This document shows positions 4,489 to 5,890 of a stretch of 5,890 nucleotides of DNA, piece by piece. Numbering within the stretch: position 1 is the first letter of the stretch; each line of letters opens with the position of its first letter. The DNA lies in NCBI GenBank assembly GCA_016297645.1, contig JAEDGF010000103.1:1-5890 (forward strand), written 5' to 3'. The notes below the pieces were generated by a model. The model did not search any database. It was not told where the DNA came from and was given only the letters and a program-made list of their open reading frames with translations. The stretch is from Clostridiaceae bacterium. Lineage in GTDB: Bacteria; Bacillota; Clostridia; Oscillospirales; Acutalibacteraceae. Made by a program: the position numbers and the translations under genes.

Positions 4489-5841
4489 ATGAAAAAAAAC
4501 CGGGATACTTATTTTTACAAGACTTTTTTTACGCTGTTCGGTACGGTCGCACTGCAAAATCTCATAGTTTTCAGCGTCAATCTTGCGGACAGTATAATGC
4601 TCGGGTCGTACAGCGAAACGGCGATGAGCGGCGTAAGCCTTGCAAACCAAATTCAATATCTGCTGCAATTCGGCATAAACGGCTTTGCGAACGGGCTTCA
4701 AGTTATCGCTTCGCAGTACTGGGGCAAAAAAGAAACACCGCCGATAAAACGGGTGTTTTCGGCAGCCGTTCTGACTGCGTGCGCGGCGGCAGCGGCGATG
4801 AGCATTGCCGTCTACGCCTTTCCGGGCGAGATACTCGGGATTCTCTCAAACGAAGAAGCGATAGTCGGCTGCGCGGTGGAATACATTAAAATAATGTCGC
4901 TGACCTATGTGATTTTCGCCTTCACGGCTATCCTGACGGCGTATATGCGCAGCGTGGAAAGCACGGCGATCGGCTTCGTGTCGTCCGCCCTTGCGCTCGT
5001 CACGAATGTGTTTTTGAACTACCTGCTCATTTTCGGCAACCTCGGCTGCCCCGAGATGGGTGCCAAGGGTGCGGCATATGCCACATTTGCCTCGCGTGTC
5101 GTCGAACTTACAGCAGTCGTTATTTATGTTTTCTTTATAGACAAAAAGCTGAAAACGCGCGTCCGCGACATTTTTTCCTGCGGCAGATCGTACTTTTGCG
5201 ACTATATCAAAACCGGACTTCCCCTTGTCGGCTCGGGCAGCTCGTGGGGCGTTGCGATGACCGTTCAGACTGCGATAATCGGACGGCTCGGCGCTGCCGC
5301 GATCGGCGCGAACGCGGTGGCAGCTCCCGTTTTTCAGGTGGTGTCCGTCCTCTACGGCGCGTCCGGCACCGCTTCTTCGGTACTGATAGGCAAAACCGTG
5401 GGCGAAAACGACACACAGCGCGTCAAGCGCTACACAAAAAAGCTGCAAGTGATGTTCATAATAACGGGCTTGGTTTCGTGCGGCTGTCTGCTGCTCATGA
5501 AAAACACCATACTCGGCATATACGATATTTCGGAGGAAACACGCGCGCTTGCGTCCTCCTTCATTTCCATTCTCGCGGTCACGATAATAGGCTCGTCCTA
5601 TGAAGCACCGTGCCTGTGCGGAATCGTTTCGGGCGGCGGAGATACGAAATTCGTGCTGATAAACGACCTGATTTTCATGTGGCTCATAGTCCTGCCGATG
5701 TCCATGCTGTCGGCGTTTGTTTTCAAATGGTCCGTTCCCGTGACATTCTTTATACTGAAATCGGATCAGATAACGAAGTGCGCCGTGGCAGTCGTAAAAG
5801 TCAACAGATATAAATGGATCAGAAAGCTCACGCGCTCGTAG
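4489..5841 (+). CDS. MATE-family multidrug/cation efflux transporter
   Basis: This integral membrane antiporter should export organic cations or other drugs in exchange for Na+ or H+; the substrate is unknown. At 450 residues with about 12 hydrophobic segments it is full length. The first half opens with FYKTFFTLF (9-17), and TM1 has NLADSIMLG with D34 at the position of the conserved TM1 aspartate of NorM-type pumps. The two-fold repeat shows as ANQIQYLLQFGINGF in the first half and GANAVAAPVFQVVSVLYG in the second. The C-terminus (ITKCAVAVVKVNRYKWIRKL) is typical of clostridial MATE proteins and is intact. ATG 4489 is chosen because AAGGAG (4469-4474) precedes it by 14 nt, a slightly long gap. 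In-frame starts at 4408 (TTG) and 4453 (ATG) lack a site and would add non-family residues. It is separated from feo by terminators and uses more GGG, CGG and TTT codons than feoB, so it is an independent unit. Confidence 0.93.
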   Translation: MKKNRDTYFYKTFFTLFGTVALQNLIVFSVNLADSIMLGSYSETAMSGVSLANQIQYLLQFGINGFANGLQVIASQYWGKKETPPIKRVFSAAVLTACAAAAAMSIAVYAFPGEILGILSNEEAIVGCAVEYIKIMSLTYVIFAFTAILTAYMRSVESTAIGFVSSALALVTNVFLNYLLIFGNLGCPEMGAKGAAYATFASRVVELTAVVIYVFFIDKKLKTRVRDIFSCGRSYFCDYIKTGLPLVGSGSSWGVAMTVQTAIIGRLGAAAIGANAVAAPVFQVVSVLYGASGTASSVLIGKTVGENDTQRVKRYTKKLQVMFIITGLVSCGCLLLMKNTILGIYDISEETRALASSFISILAVTIIGSSYEAPCLCGIVSGGGDTKFVLINDLIFMWLIVLPMSMLSAFVFKWSVPVTFFILKSDQITKCAVAVVKVNRYKWIRKLTRS

Positions 5842-5842
5842 G

Positions 5843-5884
5843 CTGACGGGATTCAAACCCATGTCGCCCGTCAGTGCCCCTTTT
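5843..5884 (+). terminator. Probable terminator of the MATE gene (near window edge)
   Basis: CTGACGGG (5843-5850) and CCCGTCAG (5867-5874) form a perfect 8-bp stem with a 16-nt loop, starting right after the MATE stop codon (5839-5841). A TTTT run follows at 5881-5884, 6 nt beyond the stem. That offset weakens the call. GTGCC (5874-5878) can also pair with GGCAC (5886-5890), so the structure may continue past the window. Confidence 0.45.
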
Positions 5885-5890
5885 CGGCAC

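Overview
The window reads as a low-to-mid GC Gram-positive anaerobe of the class Clostridia, with the Oscillospiraceae/Ruminococcus type the best guess. The evidence is a tandem pair of FeoA genes ahead of FeoB, a FeoB-associated Cys-rich mini-membrane protein, strong AGGAGG-type ribosome binding sites, a consensus sigma-A promoter and a MATE transporter of the clostridial type. The taxonomic call is inference from gene content and style, not from a marker gene. All genes lie on the + strand.

Positions 1-288 are a regulatory region. It holds a TTGACA-17-TAATAT promoter (170-198) and three copies of an 18-bp palindrome of the form GGTTAGC-N4-GCTAACC, at 97-114, 206-223 and 240-257. The second covers the predicted transcription start. 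The third lies in the leader, where its sequence also forms part of an RNA hairpin just upstream of the first ribosome binding site. The half-sites resemble those of DtxR/IdeR-family metal-dependent repressors rather than a Fur box.

Positions 289-3962 look like one ferrous iron uptake operon: feoA (289-501), a second and different feoA (601-822), feoB (850-3381), a 56-residue FeoB-associated Cys-rich membrane protein (3430-3600), and an 86-residue heavy-metal-associated (HMA) domain protein (3702-3962). FeoB should carry Fe(II) through the membrane. The FeoA proteins are small SH3-like partners of it. The two small thiol proteins are positioned to receive or chaperone metal, but that role is inferred. 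FeoB has an unusual acidic extracytoplasmic insertion of about 114 residues. A perfect 13-bp GC-rich hairpin separates the last two genes, and an intrinsic terminator (3987-4027) closes the operon, with a possible second one just after it (4071-4104).

Positions 4022-4488 hold no convincing gene: the terminators, a G/C-rich palindrome, a possible weak promoter and a T-rich leader. Positions 4489-5841 encode a complete MATE-family multidrug/cation efflux protein of 450 residues. A final inverted repeat (5843-5874) probably belongs to its terminator. No CRISPR array, insertion sequence, rRNA or convincing tRNA is visible. The most interesting points are the triple operator, the operator embedded in a leader hairpin, the FeoB acidic loop, and the two small Cys proteins with an extra thiol in the HMA protein.
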